Positions 40,519 through 52,020 of a stretch of DNA of 64,000 nucleotides are shown here, piece by piece. The translations under genes and the position numbers were made by a program. The DNA is taken from positions 165,393,787 through 165,457,786 of the forward strand of contig CM065805.1 in the NCBI GenBank assembly GCA_033398695.1, written 5' to 3'. How positions within the stretch are numbered: position 1 is the stretch's first letter; every line of letters starts with the position of its first letter. The DNA comes from Orobanche coerulescens. Its lineage: Eukaryota > Streptophyta > Magnoliopsida > Lamiales > Orobanchaceae. The notes under the pieces were generated by a model. The model made no database searches. It saw nothing but the letters and a program-made list of their open reading frames with translations, and was not told where the DNA came from.

Positions 40519-42498
40519 TCAAGGATCGGCGCCCGTTCCATCGCCAGCTGCCAGCTCTGAACCCCCATCCTCCGGGGCATTTGGATGAATGAGATTTCCG
40601 GGAATCGGGTACCAGCTCAGGTCTACGCCGAGATCCGAGAGGTCCAGGATCGGCACGGAGAAGGCGGGATGCAGAGGATGCTCCAGCGCGTAAGCCTTGA
40701 AGTTTTCGGCCATAGGGCCGACCTGCAGCCCTCCCTTCTTAGCAGCGCGGATTGAGTCAGCGAACGCCATGTAGTAGGCAAACTCGCTGATGTACTCCAC
40801 GTTGAGAAAAGGGTCGGCCTCGGTCGCCTCCAGCTTTCATTTCAGCTCCGCAACCGCCTGATGTGCACCTTGGAGCTCGGACTCCTTGGCAGCCGTTTCT
40901 CCCCTCGACGACGCCAGCTCGCTAGTCAACCGGGCGACGGTCACCTTCAACTGATCGGCTTCCTTCTGAGCAGTCGCGTACGACCGGCGGGCCTCTGTCA
41001 TCTGATCCCGAATCCGGTCGACCGTCGCCCGGGCCCGCTCAGAATCCTGTCTCGTCAGCTCAAGATCTTGACTTGCCCGTTTAGCCTCTTCCAAGGAATC
41101 TTTCTCCATAGCTACGATCCTGTCGGCAAACTCGGAGTTCTTTTTCCGAGCAGCCTCGAGGTCAGCCTGAAGACGGGAAGTAGAAAGGCGCCCTTCGAAG
41201 TCCTTCACAGCTTGGGCGGCCATCGTTGTCGCCTGGAGGGATAGAGCAAAGGACGCCTGCATCGTGTCCGCGGATCGCTGGCGGGCGATCGCATCCAAAT
41301 CAGTCGTCCAGGCCTTCGGCAGAGCAGAGACAGTCCGGGCAACGTATTGCGGGACGTCACAGGCCTCGCGAGGAGATCGGCTCAGCCGGAGTCCCTCCTC
41401 TCGAACCTCCTCCTCCGCAGAAATCGGCTCCACATGAGGCCTCACCTCCGGGATAAGAGGTAGCGCCACCGGGGGAACTCGACTCGACTTCTTCTGGCGC
41501 AGGCGACTTAAGACTCCAGGGTTCGACATGGCGATATCTAGTGGAGGCTCCAGGAAGCGAGGAAAACGGACCTCTGCAAAAGGAAAACGATCAAACAATG
41601 GTTAGGCGCCTTCCTCAAACAGGACGATCGCCAAGCAAAAGGAGGTCGTGGAAATTCATGCCTGGGACCAAAAGGTGGAGCGAAAAACGAAATAACCGAG
41701 CAGACAACCAACAGCTCTCTTTGTTAATCCGGCGAGCGTCTATATCGTCATCCAGAAGACTGTGTATCCGCTCCCAGACGACCAAAAAGTCAAAAGGTAG
41801 CTCGTCAGCTGCCGGAATATGGAAGCCTACAAAGGGAAGACCAAATTAGATCAGTTCAGAATATATCCGAACAAAGGGAGAGTCAGAACCCTTACTCGGA
41901 TTCCTCTCTCGAAAGCCAGTGGGAACCGCAGCCCGGCCTCTATTATCGCCTCATTCAGGGTGACCATGCCCTCCGGAGGTTGGTCGGGTCGCTCGTTCTC
42001 GGAGGGCGCGAAAAGGTCCACATCAGAAGGGACATGGTACCTCGCCCTCCAGATGGCCAAGTCCTTCCTGGTCGCCGAGATCCTGATCTGACCAAGGGAT
42101 CACGGGGAGCGTTGCGCGGCCTGGAACAGTGATCGCTTCGCGGATTGATAGGGATGTGCGATCGAGGACTCCTGATAGTCGAACTTGGTACTCCCCAGTC
42201 TCTCCATAATTTCTGCGAAGGCTGAATAGGCTTAGCCGAAGGCGCTATGTTGCTCCCAGTACGCCCTCACCGCCAACTCCTTCTCCACCAGCAAGCGTTT
42301 TTGCTCAGCCGCCGCCTCCCTCGCAGCATCGACCTCGTTGAGTAGTTCCTCAACTTCCGCGGGATTAATATCGGCGCGGATAGCCTCGGCAGCTGTCTCC
42401 ATATGGAATTCCATGGAGGATCCTTCCCGGGCAGTCGAAGTCCCGGCGGCGTAGGTGGTGCCCATTTCAGACATTGTAGGTACTCCAGACATTCTCAA
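40519..42498 (-). pseudogene. gypsy-C antisense ORF (Transposase_28-like, coiled coil), apparently spliced
   Basis: Four open pieces on the minus strand read in one direction. 42498-42232 is acidic, with EVEELLNEVDAAREAAAEQK. 42060-41851 has YHVPSDVDLFAPSENERPDQ and MVTLNEAIIEAGLRFPLAFE, a signature I associate with the 'putative gypsy type transposon' domain (Transposase_28). 41830-41600 has HIPAADELPFDFLVVWERIH. 41598-40837 has a basic Pro-rich start, then about 140 residues of coiled coil (DLEAARKKNSEFADRIVAME). A C-terminal piece 40800-40519 contains FNVEYISEFAYYMAFADSIR-like sequence. Pyrimidine tracts plus CAG precede the piece starting 41598, consistent with introns. Antisense ORFs of this kind are reported for Tat elements; function unknown. 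Confidence 0.7.
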
Positions 42499-43014
42499 AA
42501 AGAAGAGGAAAAAGGGGATTGTTTCTTACCGAAGGTTTGAGTCGATCGACAATCGGCAGACAAGGCTTCAGAAAATTTTTCGGCTATCTTCCTCTCCGAT
42601 GAAATTGCGTAAGGGGATTATACTGTAACCCAGACCCTTTTTATAGGATAAGACGGGGGCTTCCGTGCAAATAAGGAGAATCTCGAGGGCTGAAGTGCAA
42701 CCGTCGGATAAAGTCGCAATCAATGCCTCCCTTGAAACCCGCGTACGCGTCGTTTCAAGGACACGCCAGATGAGGAGTCTTAACTAACCGTCGAATTCCT
42801 CCAATCGCATCGCGACACGTACCCCCGCGGTGTTTCGAGCCCGCTGTTATTTCCCGCTCTTTTTAGCGACCGAGTGGATCGTGCATATTCAAAACCAGTC
42901 CGCTCGAGAAACGATCGTCTAAACTCATAAAAAGTCGCTCGTCTAAATCCAAACGATCGCCAGTGGAGCCACCTCACCCCACGTCTTCGACATGAGAGCA
43001 AGCTGGGGGGCAAT
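42499..43014 (+). other. gypsy-C 3' region upstream of the 3' LTR
   Basis: On the minus strand this would be the 5' flank of the antisense ORF; a TTTTTATAGGATAAG segment at about 42638 could serve as a TATA region in either direction. It ends in the polypurine tract GCAAGCTGGGGGGCAA at 42999-43013. Confidence 0.55.
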
Positions 43015-44081
43015 TGTTGTGCGGCGATTAATACGTATGGACGGCGATCGGCATACGGCCGAGCGACCGAGTTCACGATCAAATAAGCTACGGCAAACTT
43101 GCCAATCGAAGGTAATAGTCCATCTTTGAGTATCTAGCAATCGACCTCCTGGGGCGATTGTCTCTTGGTACCTAGCGACCGACTCTGGTGCCCGACCAAA
43201 GACGACCGTCCTATGCCACGTATAAGGCCATCAACCGTCAAGTCTACGAAGTCTGGATCACGGAGTGAGGACCCATTGCAGGTCTGCGAATGGCGCCACA
43301 AAATAAGGATCGTTGACTCCAGCCCATCAGCAGCTGTCAGTGACAAGGACGGCCTCACCTACCGACAGACCCGCCGAAAGGTCCTAGGTGGGGCCTCCCC
43401 GGACAGCGACATAGACGCGTGTTGGCTTCTCATTGGTTCGCACTTCCGGCTGCCAGCAGCTACTGCGGACTCTAAGGAGACCAACCCATGTGCTAAAGAC
43501 GATCGCCCGCTTATTATAATACAGCAGAGGCGATCGCCCAGCGACTCCCAGTCCTATAAATAAAGAGCCTCCAGCACTTGGAAAGCTCTCGGCTTTTCTC
43601 TGGACACTATCTAGGATTTCTCTCTCAAAACCTCTTAACCAAAAGACGGTCGGCAGAAACGAGAACTCCCTACAGTTCAGAGAACTCCATATTTTAAGAG
43701 TTCACAAGTTCAGAAACTACTTCCATACGAGAGTTCAGCTAATTCACACAGTGAGAGACCGTCGATTTCTCACAGTCAGCACAGCACTCCATCGTTGTTA
43801 CAAGAACTCACAGAGCATCAACTCTGGTTCTTCCGGCAATCTTCAGCACTCAAGAGCTAAGATAACTATGGTCTTTACACTCATTGTAATTGTACTCTAA
43901 CATTAATATTTGTACTCCCAAGTATTCGTATTAATAATATCTCGCGAGAGCATTCAAGCCCGGGACTAACAACCCCGGCAAATCTTGTGTTATTTATTTC
44001 CCCACGGACGTGCTCTCGCATTTTATTTGTTACCCATCCATTCCAGCATATCATCTCCGGATAATATTTTGGGTAACAACA
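43015..44081 (+). mobile_element. 3' LTR of gypsy-C
   Basis: Starts TGTTGTGCGGCG, ends GGGTAACAACA. TATA box CCTATAAATAAAG at 43553-43565, preceded by two GATCGCCC boxes at about 43500 and 43533 (RCGATCGCCC). Downstream, 43600-44081 is the transcribed R/U5 with a C/T-rich start. Confidence 0.9.
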
Positions 44082-44086
44082 TACCT

Positions 44087-45222
44087 AATTCTTACACGGC
44101 TCCTGGTGCAATTCTGCAGATATTCAAGCTCGAACCAGATACTCAGCTGAAGATATTTGTTTGTGCCAGTTGCCGTGTGGCTATGTTTGGGATTCCCCCC
44201 CCCCCACACACACACACACCATAAGTATCTTACTTTCTTGTAATAGTTAGTTTGTTTACTTTCATTTTGCGGCTATATGTGGGATTTGGCCCCCTAGAAA
44301 ATATTGGCTATGTAAGGGAATAGGCCCCCTATCCTTGTTTGTTCTATAAAATGATACTTTTTAAAAAAAAAAAAAAGTCTTCAATCTTCGTCTTCATGGC
44401 AGTTCGTCCTTGGCTCTTCATCATAGCTAATTTATTACATTTATACAAATTTACCAAAAAAAAATTAATTAGTTTAAAACGGCCATTACAACCCCATCGA
44501 ATAAAGATTCAAAAACTAAGTCCATGAATTACATCAATATTCAAATAATAATGCAACAATTATATTAAAATTAATGGCATAAATAATTAATCTAAATATT
44601 GATCCAATCGATATAAAATTAATCCATCCATAAGAATTAACCCAATTAATTCACACAACCGTTAATTTTAACTTGTTCCGGATGAAAAAAATATTTTGTT
44701 AAATTAATTCCCCTAAGAATGAAATTACCATAATTATATCTTAGTCAAATTAAATCTAATTTAATTTGCGGAAAATTAATTTACCGAACAAAATATAAAA
44801 AACAGAGTCGAAAACACATGGTCCGGGCCAAGCCCGCGACTTCTGGAGAGCGGCCTGAAAGGCCTGGACCGGGATCCCTCACAATGTCGGACCGCGCTCA
44901 CAATTTCGGGCCGCGCTCTCACAATTTTGGACAGCAGGACAGGCGCCGACAGCCTCCCGCAGCCCCGAGCTGCTGGGTCCGACCAATTTTCCGGATTGTC
45001 TTTTCATCCTGAATCCCAAAAATAATATTTTTCTAATTTTTATATTACACATTTAAATCAATTTTTCAAAAGAAAAATAGATTTATGTAACATAAAATTA
45101 TAAAAAAAAAATAGATGAACAATTAAAAATTAATGATTAAAAACGACTATGATTCCAAATCATAAAAATATAATCGAGCATTCCAAATGCAAATATCGAA
45201 TATACGATCGCATAAATCTACA
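44087..45222 (-). other. copia-B leader distal to gag
   Basis: AT-rich non-coding leader on the minus strand, with a poly-C/CA stretch at 44196-44219, a T tract at 44360-44375 complement, and a GC-rich island at 44815-45000 that repeats CACAATTTCGGGCCGCGCTC-like words. No gene. Confidence 0.6.
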
Positions 45223-45234
45223 CTCCGATACCAC
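45223..45234 (-). promoter_or_regulatory. Primer binding site of copia-B (initiator Met tRNA type)
   Basis: The minus strand reads GTGGTATCGGAG directly after the LTR end CCCAACA; one mismatch to TGGTATCAGAG. It fixes the LTR boundary and orientation. Confidence 0.75.
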
Positions 45235-47339
45235 TGTTGGGATTCAGTGATTAAAATCGAGTAACGCAACGGAAAATAAACCGGTCTAACCGGATAAAAA
45301 CCAAACCCCTAAATTGAATCGATCAAGCATCGTATAAATGAATATAAATTGACGAAGATAAAACTAAGAAAGCATACCCCCGTAGACCTTTGATAATATC
45401 TTCTTGAACGAAAAATTCCCGAGCCAAGCTTTGATCATTTCCGGTCACCAATACGAAGACGAATCCGATTCGTTCTACCTTGATCAATGATCAAACACCG
45501 AATATGCCGAGTGCCTCTATGTTATTATGCATCATATATTGATCGGAAAAATTATATATCAATTCGTTCTCGAAAAACACAACTAAAAATTGATATAGTA
45601 TTTTTCTTCTCTTCTTTTCTTTCTTTTTATTTATCTCCAAGACGAAATAATATCAAGAAAATTTTTCTTCTCTTTCCTCACAAAACCTCACGGCTAAAAT
45701 CTAATGGTTTGTTTTGTGTTATGGTGTGTGTATTTTATATAAAGTCTTCACATGAAATGTAAGACTTTTCATTTAATAATCAAGATGGGATCAAGACATT
45801 AAATAATACAAATACATCACACACCACATGACAAAGGAAACTACTTGGAAAGTAGGGAAAAGGTGGGCTGGCCTTAGGTAGGTGAGAAAATGAGCCGAGC
45901 CAATCGATTTGTGTATCGGATATTCGCGTGTTTAGTCCGATTAGTACACAACATTTTATCTCAAATATATTTATACTTAATTAATTTTATCAAATATAAA
46001 AATATAATTATATTTTTCCAAGAAGTAATTATTTATGAATTAAATTAATCACCATGTAATTAATTTCAATTCACAAGACCACAACAATTTATCAAATAAA
46101 TCAAATCAGATATCCAATATCCAATATTAATGAAGAGATAATAAACACATATTTATCCATCGAATATCCTTTTGCGCGACTCCATAGGTCCGTCTTAGTC
46201 GGCAATGGGAGGAGCCAAGGAGTACGGGTAACACTTAGCCAGTCTAGTGCTCCGTACTGTAACCCAACTAAGAACGAATGATCGGACTATTCCAAAACCA
46301 TTACGTCGTGAATATTGTATACGTATAAACCCGTCAATAATATGTCCTGTTCAAGTATTAGGCTCACGGTAAAGTCAAACCCTATTGTAACTTGACTCTA
46401 TGCATTTGTTAATGCAAACCGAGATCACCGACCTCTCGTGTATCAAATACAACTAACTCTAACTGCTTTGGCCAAAGACTTATGATCTCATTTGCCATTA
46501 ACCACATAGGACATTTACCTGCTCACTAACAGGAGAAAGAATCCTTTATTGGTATTCAGTAGAGACTGCTACTTGCCCACTAAGTTGCATTTCGAGGTTG
46601 ACCCCACCATATGGTGATTGGATCGAACCACTATAATGACTAACTTAACGTCACAAGCACATCTCCTACTGAAACCTCAAGTCAAAGGTCCATGTATACC
46701 TATCACAACCTTTCGATTCAGTCATTGACAATCCTTGAGTGATATCCATGTGACCGAATCGAGGTGAGTCGTGTTCGAGTATACTAATCCCATTAGCATA
46801 CCTATAATGTGTGCCCCCACTAATCCTTAGTGAAGACAAATACTCTACATGTCAAAGTACATGTTATACAAGTCTTGTATAAACTAACTGCCCACTTAAG
46901 TTTTATCGACTTGTGACCAATTAAGCATTCGAGCCTAAATACTTCCACTGCCTATCTCCTTATCTCCGTAAGGAGTGGAATGTTTGCTCTCCAATGCAAG
47001 GACTATTATTCTATATATCAAATCACGATGCCAGTGATATACAATAATATAATAATAATAAATGCCTTATTAAATAAATGTTCATAATTACAATGCAACA
47101 CTCTAACCCTTTCATCCCCTGAGTGGCATTCGAGGGTATACAAGGCATGGCATTTTGACCCGACCCGGTGGGGAACCCGGTCGACCCGCCCCGACTGGGG
47201 TCGAGGATTCCCCGCCAAACCGGGTACCGGGGCCGGGGGTGGGTATACCCGCTTACATAAAAGCGGGGCCGGGGCCGGGGGCCGGGATGGCTACCCCTCG
47301 CCCCGCCCCGGACCCGGTATATATATAATTAAGAATTTA

Positions 47340-48072
47340 TTTTTTTATATATTTATTAAATATTCTTTATTGTTTTACATATTGATACGGGAATGGGATA
47401 CCTACTCTTTCATTCTGTCTAATTCAGACTTTAGAGTTGAAACCCTACTATACTCTCGCCTCCCAACTCCCAAATCTCCACCGACCGTCGCTCCCTTCTA
47501 TCCTCCAGCCTCCGACCGCCGCTCCCCTATCTCCTCCGACCGTCGCCTCCCTCTCTCCTCCTGCCGCCGACCGCCGCTCCCTTCTATCCTCCAGCCCCCG
47601 ACCGCCGTTCCCCTCTCTCCTCCAACCGCCGGCTCCCTCTCTCCTCCTGTCTCCGATCGCCGCTCCCGTCTCGCCTCCCACCCTCCTGCAGCCAACGCCA
47701 GCGCCCAGCGACCGCCGATCCCCTCTGCCTCTCCCTGTGTCCCACTCTCAAGCTCTCGATTCTCAGTTTCTCACATGTTAGACTTCATAATCATGGCTCT
47801 CACATGTTAGAGTTTATGTTTTGAGTTAATAAATTTGGTGATATCAAGTTGTGGTTTTTTTTTTTGGCATTCTTCACTTTGTGCTTAAAAGCTGATTTAT
47901 GTAAGATTCATAAACTGCTTTTTTATGAATGTATCATTTTTTATGTTTTTGTATCCTTATGTTGAGAAACCTTTTTTCTGTTTTTGTATCCTTATTATTT
48001 ACAAGTTTTTACATATTTGTTCCATCATATGGATACTACAGAAAACGAGTAAGTTGGTGATACAGGATGCAA
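47340..48072 (+). repeat. hAT 5' region with (CTCCGACCGCCG)-rich tandem repeat
   Basis: From 47465 to 47700 a roughly 30-45-base unit (CCTCCGACCGCCGCTCCCCTC-like) repeats about six times; frames through it give Pro/Ser/Arg-rich low-complexity peptides and are unlikely to be genes. 47810-48072 is AT-rich and could be the first intron or leader of the transposase gene. Confidence 0.7.
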
Positions 48073-50343
48073 TGCTATTGAAGGAAACGAGAAAACAGAA
48101 GAAACGAATCGACTACCCACATATCTGAAAGCATGCATATACGGTCGACTTCTAGTACCGTTGAAGTAGAACCACCGAACAAAAGATTAAAATTTGTAGT
48201 TTGGAACCATTTTGAAACAGTATATGTAGATGGTATTCGTAGATTTGATAAATGCAAGTATTGCAATAAGCAGATAACTGGTAGACCAAATGATGGGACG
48301 AACCGTTTGAAAGACCACTTTAAGATATATCCTAGAAGAGTTACAAAGGACATAAAACAACTTATTCTGGTTCAAGAGCAAATGGCTAAGGATGGGAACA
48401 TATTTTTGTTGAGTAATTATGCTTTTAGTACTGAAATTACTCGGGGTGATTTAGCTAATATGATCGTTATTCATTACTATCCACTTTATATTGTAGAGCA
48501 TTATGATTTTAAAAGGTATTCTACTGGTCTTCAACCTATGTTTAAGGTGCCTTGTAGAAATACCATCAAGAACGACATCATGAAGCTACATGAAACAAAA
48601 AAGGGTGGTATGTTGCGTTGTTTGGAACAGAATGAAAGTAGGATTGCTCTTACATCTGATATGTGGACCGCATGAACTCAAAAGAAAGGTTATATGGCAA
48701 TAACAGCACACTACATAGATACCAATTGGAAGTCACAAAATAGGATTATCGGGTTTTTTCTCGTCTACTATTCTTTAAATATTTATTGATGCAGTTGTAA
48801 TATTATTAATAAGGTTTTTTCAATATTTATTGTTGTAAGGTCTTTAAATGTTGCTGTAATATTTATTGATGCCAAAGAAAAGGTTTTTCAATAACATCCG
48901 TAATATTAATTTTTAATATATTCTTTGATGCAGCTTCATACATGTGCCTTCTCCACACACGGCCGGTGCCTTGTCTCAAGTTATGATGGAATGTTTTTTA
49001 GATTGGAACATTGACAACAAGTTGTCAACATTGACATTTGACAATTGTTCAACCAACGATGCTTTGGCCGACAAGTTGCTAGGTACTCTTACTCCTTCCT
49101 CATTAATTTAGAGGGTAGGTTGTTTCACATGAGATGTTGTGCACATATCATTAATCTCATTGTGCAAGATGGGTTTTCTATGATTGAAAGTGCAATCAAT
49201 AATGTTAGGGATAGTGTCTCATTTTGGTCATGTAGTCCTAAAAGGTCACAAGATTTTAGAAAGTTGTAAGACAACTTGGTATAGATTGTGAAAAAGAATT
49301 GGTGCTTGATTGTAAGACTAGATGGAATTCTATTTATACAATGTTGAATGTTTCCATTGAGTATAAAGATGTCTTCGCTCATCTAAGCAAGAAAGACAAA
49401 CATTATGTTAATTTACCTAGTGAAGAGGAATGGAGAATGGCGTTTGATGTTTGTGACAAACTGAAGTTGTTTTATCGTGTGACCGAGGAATTCTCCAGGA
49501 CCAAGTATCCCACTTCAAACATATTCTTTCATTTGATTTGTGACATGAAATTAGAAATTATGAGTTGGCAAGATGCTCAAAATGGTGTTATTAAGAATAT
49601 GGCATCAAGTATGTTGGAAAAGTTTGATAAATATTGGGGAGTCATACATGATGTCATGAGTGTGGCTATTGTTTTAGATCCTAGGTATAAGCTAAAGTTG
49701 ATCAACTATTTCTTTCCAAAGATTTATGGTATTTACTCAAAAGATGCGGTTATGAGGATACGTAGCCTATGTAGTGATTTGTTTGAGGAATACAAAAGGA
49801 AGCATGATCAAAAGAAAGGGGAAAAGCAATCTAGCACTACTCACTCACATGTGGGGAATGCTTCAATGGGAAAGGCTTCATGGAAATTGGAATTTGTCAA
49901 TATGGTTTTCGAGGATGATATGTATCAAACGACCGAGTTGGATCACTATTTGGAGGAGAGATTATTACCAGATGATGATGGTTTGATATATTAATGTGGT
50001 GGAAGTGCAACGGTGGCAAGTTTCCTATTATGCAGATGATTGCGAGAGATGTGCTAGCCATTCCAATTTCTACGGTAGCATCAGAATCGGCATTTAGCAT
50101 GAGCGGGAACAAGATAACAAAACAACGTAGTCGACTAAAAGCACAAACCGTTGGAGCATTGATGTGCACCCAAATTTGGTTGAGGAAAGAAATTAAAGGT
50201 AATAATTATAGAAATTATTATATCATAATTCGTACACTTATATGAATCACTTCTAACTAGTATTATTTTTAATTGTAGATAAAAAAGATGGAGAGTCGAA
50301 AGGATTTGATCAAACGGTTGAATACGATAAAGATGTCGAATGA
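48073..50343 (+). pseudogene. hAT transposase (BED zinc finger to hATC)
   Basis: 48133-48675 has the BED-type finger: VWNHFETV, KCKYCNKQITG and GTNRLKDHFKIYPRR. The fourth ligand position, normally Cys, is Tyr. TSDMWTA ends at a TGA at 48673, and the next exon (48940-49080) follows an AT-rich gap. 49110-49268 continues in another frame (RCCAHIINLIVQDG). 49299-49994 holds LDCKTRWNSIYTML and AIVLDPRYKLKLINYFFPK, the hAT core end. 50000-50230 has MWWKCNGGKFPIMQMIARDV and STVASESAFSMSGNKI, the hATC dimerisation domain. Three or more frameshifts and stops make it inactive. Confidence 0.9.
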
Positions 50344-50414
50344 TGTGTACTTTTATTGTGGTTATGAAATTAAGTTATGTAATCTTTTATTGTGAATTGA
50401 TATAATTTAGGTTA

Positions 50415-51654
50415 GGCTAAAATGTTCCTAAGGTCCCTTAACTTAATTTCAGATAACGATTTTGTCCTTTATCTTTTTTGTCTCAACTAAGTCTTTTATC
50501 TTTCAAAATTTAAAAAGTTAGTCTTTTCCTTTGGTCTCCATTATAATAATTAATCATATGCTGATTTTATACCTATGTGGCTATAAACATTCCTACATGT
50601 CAAATTCCTAACCTACGTGTCAAATTTCTAACCTACATGTCTATTTCCTAACCTACATAAAGCAATTCACCATGGCAGAAGATATCTCTGTACCTCTCTC
50701 GACTCCTCTGCAAAAAAAAAAAAGCAAAAAAAAACATCAATTTCTCTTACCTCCGTCGTGATCCTCTTTCTCATCCTATTTTGTCTTACTGCAACCAGCG
50801 CACCCTTTTCCTCCGAGACCACCGTCTCCGAACTCTCCGCCCTCCGATCTCAGTCACCCACCGGCGTCATCCACCTCACCGACTCACTCCTCTGCCGTAT
50901 CTTATCTCTCTCCACTCCCCGTCCTTTCCACGCCCTAATTTTCTTCGACGCTCAACAACTCCACTCGAAACCCGAGCTCTCTCTCCTCACTCTTAAATCC
51001 AAATTCTCCCCCGTTTCCTCCACTTGCCAATCCAATAACCCTAATGAAAATTCCCACCTCTTCTTCTTCGTAATTGAATTCCAGGAATCACAGTCATCTT
51101 TCGCCCTTTTCGGAGTCAACTCACTCCCCCACATCCGCCTCATCCCACCCACCGCCGCCGATCTCAAAACCGACACTTTCCCAATGGACACCTTCGATTA
51201 CTCTAGATTAGCCGAGTCCATGTTTGAACTCATCGAATCCAGGATGCAGCTCTCTGTGGGGTCCATCATTCGCCCGCCGACCGTTTCAAAGAAACAGATC
51301 ATGTTCATACTCGTCGTAGTGTTGCTCTGGACTCCATTTCTCATCAAGAAGGTGCTTTCTCGAAAAACATTTCTCTCTTCAAGTTTTCAGATTTCAAGAT
51401 TTTCAGAACTCAACAATGGTGAAAGATGAGATCTAGGGTTTAAATGAAGAAAATAATAGTCAGCATCTACTTGGCATCGACGTGACCAACTTAACAGACA
51501 CTTGTACAATAATTAACGACGTTACCAAAAAAGCATAACCAAGGCTAACTTTTTTTAAAATTTGAAAGATAAAGGACTTAGTTGGGATAAAAAAAGATAA
51601 AGGACTAAATCGTTATCTGAAATTAAGTTAAGAGATACCAGGAGTATTTTAGCC
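50415..51654 (+). mobile_element. Pack-MULE-2 (Mutator-like element with a captured OST3 fragment)
   Basis: Perfect 9-bp duplication TTTAGGTTA at 50406-50414 and 51655-51663. TIRs of about 115 bp start GGCTAAAATG and end TATTTTAGCC; they match the TIRs of Pack-MULE-1 along their length, and the sub-terminal segments (ATAAACATTCCTACRTGTCA on the left; CTGTTAAGTTGGTCAC on the right, reversed) also match. No transposase; the interior is a host-gene fragment. Confidence 0.96.
50758..51429 (+). pseudogene. Captured OST3/OST6-like oligosaccharyltransferase subunit fragment
   Basis: The frame has a hydrophobic signal-peptide-like start (ILFLILFCLTATSA), then LSALRSQSPTGVIHLTDSLL, FHALIFFDAQQLHSKPELSL, FFFVIEFQESQSSFALFGVN and SLPHIRLIPP, the thioredoxin-like lumenal domain of OST3. 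MFILVVVLLWTPFLIKKVLS is the first of the four membrane segments. The remaining segments are missing; the frame ends in MULE sequence at 51429. The parental protein is an ER-membrane subunit of the N-glycosylation complex. The start codon is not clear (GTG at 50758; no upstream ATG in frame). Open throughout, so it could still be translated in a chimeric transcript. Confidence 0.8.
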
Positions 51655-52020
51655 TTTAGGTTATGTCCTCTTGTATTTGCATCTTTTTGTTGGTGGCCTT
51701 AAGCTTGCATTATCTAAAATGAAACTTTATTTTTGTTACTTTGTTTTCTGTTTTCTGTTTCCATTTTTCCGTTTTGCAATATCAAAATCCTTAATTTCTT
51801 GGCAATGCTACACTGGTCCCTGTAAGAGAAAACCTCTCTTCCATTTGCTTATAGATAAACTTTACTGAAAGCAACACAATTTGGTTATTGTACTCACTGT
51901 TACTCGTTGACCGGGGTTGACCGGGGATGGGGTATTAATCCCCGTACCCGGTCGGGGCTGGGACCGGGGCCGGGAGTTGTGAACCCCGCCCCGTTGCCAT
52001 CCCTAGGTATACTCCTAACA

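Larger units (their letters stand above)
36771..44081 (+). mobile_element. gypsy-C: Tat-type element with gag, 3' tandem repeats and antisense ORF
   Basis: TSD TACCT at 36766-36770 and 44082-44086. LTR ends TGTTGTGCGG and GGTAACAACA. The 5' LTR is cut down to about 105 bases, while the 3' LTR is complete (1,067 bp). Gag is present; protease, RT, RNase H and integrase are absent. Then come a 255-bp tandem array and a minus-strand ORF region. Tandem repeats in the 3' untranslated region and an antisense extra ORF are documented for Tat-lineage elements, which supports that assignment. A hAT MITE is inserted near the 5' end. Confidence 0.9.
47142..52004 (+). mobile_element. hAT transposon (autonomous-type, decayed) carrying Pack-MULE-2
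   Basis: TSD GGGTATAC (47134-47141) and AGGTATAC (52005-52012), eight bases with one difference. Ends AAGGCATGGCATT and GTTGCCATCCCT are inverted. Sub-terminal regions (47155-47320 and 51900-52000) are strongly GC-rich with CCGGGGCCGGG words, as in many plant hAT elements. The transposase lies between them in plus orientation. Pack-MULE-2 is inserted just after the transposase. Without it the hAT is about 3.6 kb. Confidence 0.9.
25369..52020 (-). mobile_element. copia-B: Ty1/copia retrotransposon shredded by three nested insertions
   Basis: Removing element D, gypsy-C and the hAT, each with one target copy, joins the pieces in order on the minus strand. They are LTR (52020-45235), iMet-type primer site, a 2.2-kb leader, gag start at 35667, gag body, zinc knuckle, protease, and integrase ending at 25369. 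The remaining length is about 5.9 kb. RT, RNase H and the 3' LTR are missing; the integrase breaks off after NGVLERR and joins the gypsy pol tail. The LTR ends TGTTAGGA / TCCCAACA. The lineage is not certain; the UBN2-type gag (TLTGSNFVDCLQNLRIVLS) and the long LTR fit several copia clades. Confidence 0.85.
45235..52020 (-). mobile_element. 5' LTR of copia-B, split by a hAT transposon
   Basis: Plus-strand ends TGTTGGGATTC (45235) and TCCTAACA (52020) are imperfect inverted termini. The hAT and its duplicated GGTATAC target lie 16 bases from the outer end; without them the LTR is about 1,915 bp. The five bases outside it are CTCAC. Inside, the 46150-47000 stretch is the transcribed part by comparison with copia LTRs of this style; no coding frame. 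Confidence 0.75.

Noticed and set aside
44815..45000. GC-rich island as a possible gene or promoter
   Set aside because: It lies in the copia-B leader, has no coding frame, and consists of partly repeated CACAATTTCGGGCCGCGCTC-like words.
47437..47810. Pro/Ser/Arg-rich open frames of 114-146 residues on both strands
   Set aside because: They run through a short tandem repeat with no stops in several frames; composition artefact.
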